Positions 6,271 to 7,680 of a stretch of 7,680 nt of DNA are shown one piece after another; the first letter of the stretch is position 1; each line of letters begins with the position of its first letter. The position numbers and the translations under genes are program-made. The notes below the pieces were generated by a model. That model saw only the letters and a list, made by a program, of their open reading frames with translations. It was not told where the DNA came from and made no database searches. Origin of the DNA: an uncultured Ruminiclostridium sp. (GTDB lineage: Bacteria; Bacillota; Clostridia; Oscillospirales; Ruminococcaceae); the NCBI GenBank assembly GCA_934462775.1, contig CAKSIR010000113.1:1-7680 (forward strand), in the 5' to 3' direction.

Positions 6271-6323
6271 AGGCTGCGCTTTGGCGGGTATCTGTCGAAG
6301 GTACTCATAGGTGCAGCCTTTTT
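6271..6323 (+). terminator. Intercistronic stem-loop between dapA and dapB (weak terminator or processing site)
   Basis: AGGCTGCGC (6271-6279) pairs with GTGCAGCCT (6311-6319), 9 bp with one wobble. Inside, GGGTA (6285-6289) can pair with TACTC (6302-6306), leaving an 11-12 nt loop. The outer stem runs into five T (6319-6323), the first of them paired. This resembles a leaky intrinsic terminator or an RNA-processing/stability element. It ends immediately before the dapB ribosome binding site. Confidence 0.6.
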
Positions 6324-6330
6324 GAAAGGA
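6324..6330 (+). promoter_or_regulatory. Ribosome binding site that sets the dapB start
   Basis: GAAAGGA lies 6 nt before the ATG at 6337. A possible TTG start at 6322 would sit on top of the hairpin T-run with no ribosome binding site and add five residues ahead of the normal DapB N-terminus, so the ATG is chosen. Confidence 0.8.
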
Positions 6331-6336
6331 ATTACA

Positions 6337-7092
6337 ATGACAAATATTGCTTTAACAGGCGCTTGCGGCAGAATGGGCAGAGTTATCGCAGGTCTTGTTG
6401 CTCAGCGCGACGACTGCAAAATAGTTGCAGGCATCGACATTTGCGGCGAACAGTACGGCGGCTTCCCTGTTTACAAGAAAATATTCGATATGCAGGAAAC
6501 ACCCGACGTTATCATTGATTTTTCAAACCCTGCCGCATTGGACGATTTGCTTACATACTGCAAAATGAAAAACGTTCCCGTTGTTATCGCAACAACCGGC
6601 TATGATAAGGAACAGATTGAAAAGATTCACCTTGCTTCCGAACAGGTTGCAGTTTTCTTTACTTTTAATATGTCCCTTGGTATCAACCTGCTGGTTGATC
6701 TTGCAAAGCGCGCAACAAAGGTGCTTGGCGGACAGTTTGATATTGAAATAGTTGAAAAGCACCACAACCAGAAGAAAGACGCTCCGTCAGGTACAGCAAT
6801 CATGATTGCAGACGCAATCAACAGTGAGCTTGACAACAAAATGATGTACGTTTACGACCGTCACAGCGTAAGAAAGCCGCGTGAAAAGAACGAAATCGGT
6901 ATGCATTCCATAAGGGGCGGAACAATTGTCGGCGAACACGATGTTATCTTTGCAGGTCACGACGAGGTTATTACCCTTTCCCACTCCGCGCAGTCAAGAG
7001 AAGTTTTCGCCGTCGGCTCCATAAATGCGGCGCTGTTTCTCTGCGGAAAGCAGAAGGGTCTTTACGAAATGTCAGATATTTTAAAGGATTGA
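6337..7092 (+). CDS. dapB: 4-hydroxy-tetrahydrodipicolinate reductase
   Basis: DapB reduces the DapA product with NAD(P)H to tetrahydrodipicolinate, the entry to the diaminopimelate branch. The 251-residue protein has the nucleotide-binding loop GACGRMGR (8-15), VIIDFSNP (58-65), VIATTGY (83-89), FNMSLGINLL (110-119), and the signature EKHHNQKKDAPSGTA (140-154) with the catalytic histidine pair H142/H143 and lysine K147. The C-terminal RGGTIVGEH (193-201) and SHSAQSREVFAVG (215-227) are also typical. The length is slightly under the E. coli protein (273). The gene follows dapA after 75 nt that hold a stem-loop, and the ACT-domain gene follows after 13 nt. The chosen ATG gives MTNIALTGACGRMG, the normal N-terminus of the family. 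Confidence 0.97.
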   Translation: MTNIALTGACGRMGRVIAGLVAQRDDCKIVAGIDICGEQYGGFPVYKKIFDMQETPDVIIDFSNPAALDDLLTYCKMKNVPVVIATTGYDKEQIEKIHLASEQVAVFFTFNMSLGINLLVDLAKRATKVLGGQFDIEIVEKHHNQKKDAPSGTAIMIADAINSELDNKMMYVYDRHSVRKPREKNEIGMHSIRGGTIVGEHDVIFAGHDEVITLSHSAQSREVFAVGSINAALFLCGKQKGLYEMSDILKD

Positions 7093-7105
7093 GAAAGGAA
7101 TCAAT

Positions 7106-7555
7106 ATGACTGAAATTACAATTACCGAAAATGTATCCGTTGTCACATTCAAGAATCAGTCCGATTCAAACGGCAGTGATTTTCTTGCCGAAATTTTCGA
7201 AAAAACAGCCAAGGCGGGTATTTCCGTTGATATGATTTGTCAGGCGCCTGCAACATCGGAAACTGTTTCATTCGGCTTCACATTTGCAGACGACGCGCTG
7301 ACAACCATTCTTCCTATAATAAACGCTGTTTCCAAGGGAAGAACAATGCCAATGGTAAACTGCGGCAACGTTAAGTTCATTATCAAAACGGCTGAAATGG
7401 AAAACAACGTTGGCTTTGCAGCAAAGGCATTTGCCGCGCTGGCAAACGCAAAATGCAGCCCTGTCCTTGTTTCGACAGGCGTTGACGAAATTTCGATACT
7501 TGTTGCGCCAAGCGACAGCGCAGAATTGGAAAAGCAGCTTAAAAAAGCGTTCTGA
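7106..7555 (+). CDS. Stand-alone tandem ACT-domain protein, aspartokinase-regulatory-like
   Basis: The 149-residue protein consists of two ACT-like halves and nothing else. Half one (about 8-75) contains FLAEIFEKTAKAGISVDMI (26-44) and TVSFGFTF (53-60). Half two (about 87-149) contains NNVGFAAKAFAALANA (100-115), VSTGVDEISILV (122-133) and ends ELEKQLKKAF. These follow the pattern of the C-terminal lysine/threonine-sensing region of aspartate kinase (A..IFEALA.A.INVDMI ... GVAAKMFEALAEAGI ... STSEIKISVLV ... HEAF). No kinase domain precedes it: dapB ends 13 nt upstream. Its size is close to the beta subunit that B. subtilis LysC makes from an internal start. AAAGGA lies 6 nt before the ATG. 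As last gene of the lysine operon it may bind lysine or partner with an aspartokinase encoded elsewhere, but this is inference. It could also be a degenerate remnant, although the frame is intact. Confidence 0.8.
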   Translation: MTEITITENVSVVTFKNQSDSNGSDFLAEIFEKTAKAGISVDMICQAPATSETVSFGFTFADDALTTILPIINAVSKGRTMPMVNCGNVKFIIKTAEMENNVGFAAKAFAALANAKCSPVLVSTGVDEISILVAPSDSAELEKQLKKAF

Positions 7556-7571
7556 TTATAATAATGCGAAA

Positions 7572-7599
7572 AGCCGCAAACTATCTAAGGTTTGCGGCT
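7572..7599. terminator. Strong hairpin after the lysine operon
   Basis: AGCCGCAAAC (7572-7581) pairs perfectly over 10 bp with GTTTGCGGCT (7590-7599), leaving an 8-nt loop. It starts 16 nt after the ACT gene stop. On the plus strand no T-run follows (CAGTCTG), whereas on the minus strand the stem is followed by TTTT. It may therefore end the lysine operon only weakly, or act mainly for a convergent gene beyond the right edge. Confidence 0.55.
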
Positions 7600-7602
7600 C
7601 AG

Positions 7603-7680
7603 TCTGTCGAAAAAGTCAAATTTAAAAGTTTTCGTCCACCTTTTTCAAAAGGTGGTGGGTACTTAGGGCAAAGCCCTAAG
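7603..7680. repeat. Likely interspersed intergenic repeat with two perfect hairpins, cut by the window edge
   Basis: Two adjacent palindromes fill the window end. CCACCTTTT (7636-7644) pairs with AAAAGGTGG (7647-7655), and CTTAGGGC (7662-7669) pairs with GCCCTAAG (7673-7680) around AAA. Neither has the features of a simple terminator for the plus-strand operon, although the first hairpin has internal T and A runs. The left part begins TCTGTCGAAAAAG. Densely structured noncoding sequence of this style recalls small repeated elements in Ruminococcaceae genomes, but copy number cannot be tested here. No coding frame is credible. Confidence 0.45.

Noticed and set aside
7410..7625. A second plus-strand frame overlapping the end of the ACT gene and the hairpin region
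   Set aside because: It reads through the ACT gene in another frame and through a perfect hairpin, and has no family features.
1..7680. CRISPR arrays, tRNA or rRNA genes, insertion sequences
   Set aside because: No regularly spaced direct repeats, cloverleaf-type genes, rRNA signatures, transposase frames or terminal inverted repeats were found.

Overview
The window looks like a chromosomal housekeeping segment from an anaerobic, low-to-moderate GC Firmicute. The Oscillospiraceae/Ruminococcaceae (Ruminococcus-like) are my best guess, inferred from gene order (remA-gmk), GGAG-type ribosome binding sites, protein style and a lysine riboswitch. I cannot name a species. The genes form two divergent transcription units on either side of a promoter region at about 3808-4278.

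Leftward (minus strand, read from 3807 down to 1): queA, a small Nudix hydrolase gene, tgt, mntP, remA and the first 77 codons of gmk, which runs off the left edge. QueA and Tgt are the tRNA-queuosine enzymes. The Nudix gene sits between them and overlaps tgt by ATGA. mntP (manganese efflux) follows tgt by 20 nt. remA-gmk is the conserved Firmicutes pair and may have its own promoter, whose -35 lies over the mntP stop codon. The operon promoter upstream of queA has a perfect extended -10.

Rightward (plus strand, 3970 to the right edge): a strong sigma-A-type promoter, a lysine riboswitch (L-box) with a Rho-independent terminator, then asd, dapA, dapB and a 149-residue protein made of two aspartokinase-type ACT domains without a kinase domain. 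Asd, DapA and DapB are the successive steps from aspartyl phosphate to tetrahydrodipicolinate. The whole unit is therefore a lysine/diaminopimelate operon that should be shut off by lysine through premature termination. Asd is of the archaeal/fungal sequence type. A stem-loop with a short T-run lies between dapA and dapB and may tune dapB expression.

Right edge (7556-7680): no gene. It holds one strong hairpin after the ACT gene and then two more perfect hairpins that run to the window end. They look like part of an interspersed repeat.

I see no mobile element, CRISPR array, tRNA or rRNA. The most interesting item is the stand-alone ACT-pair protein as a candidate separately encoded lysine-sensing subunit. 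It is a hypothesis from family resemblance and operon position, not a demonstrated new system.
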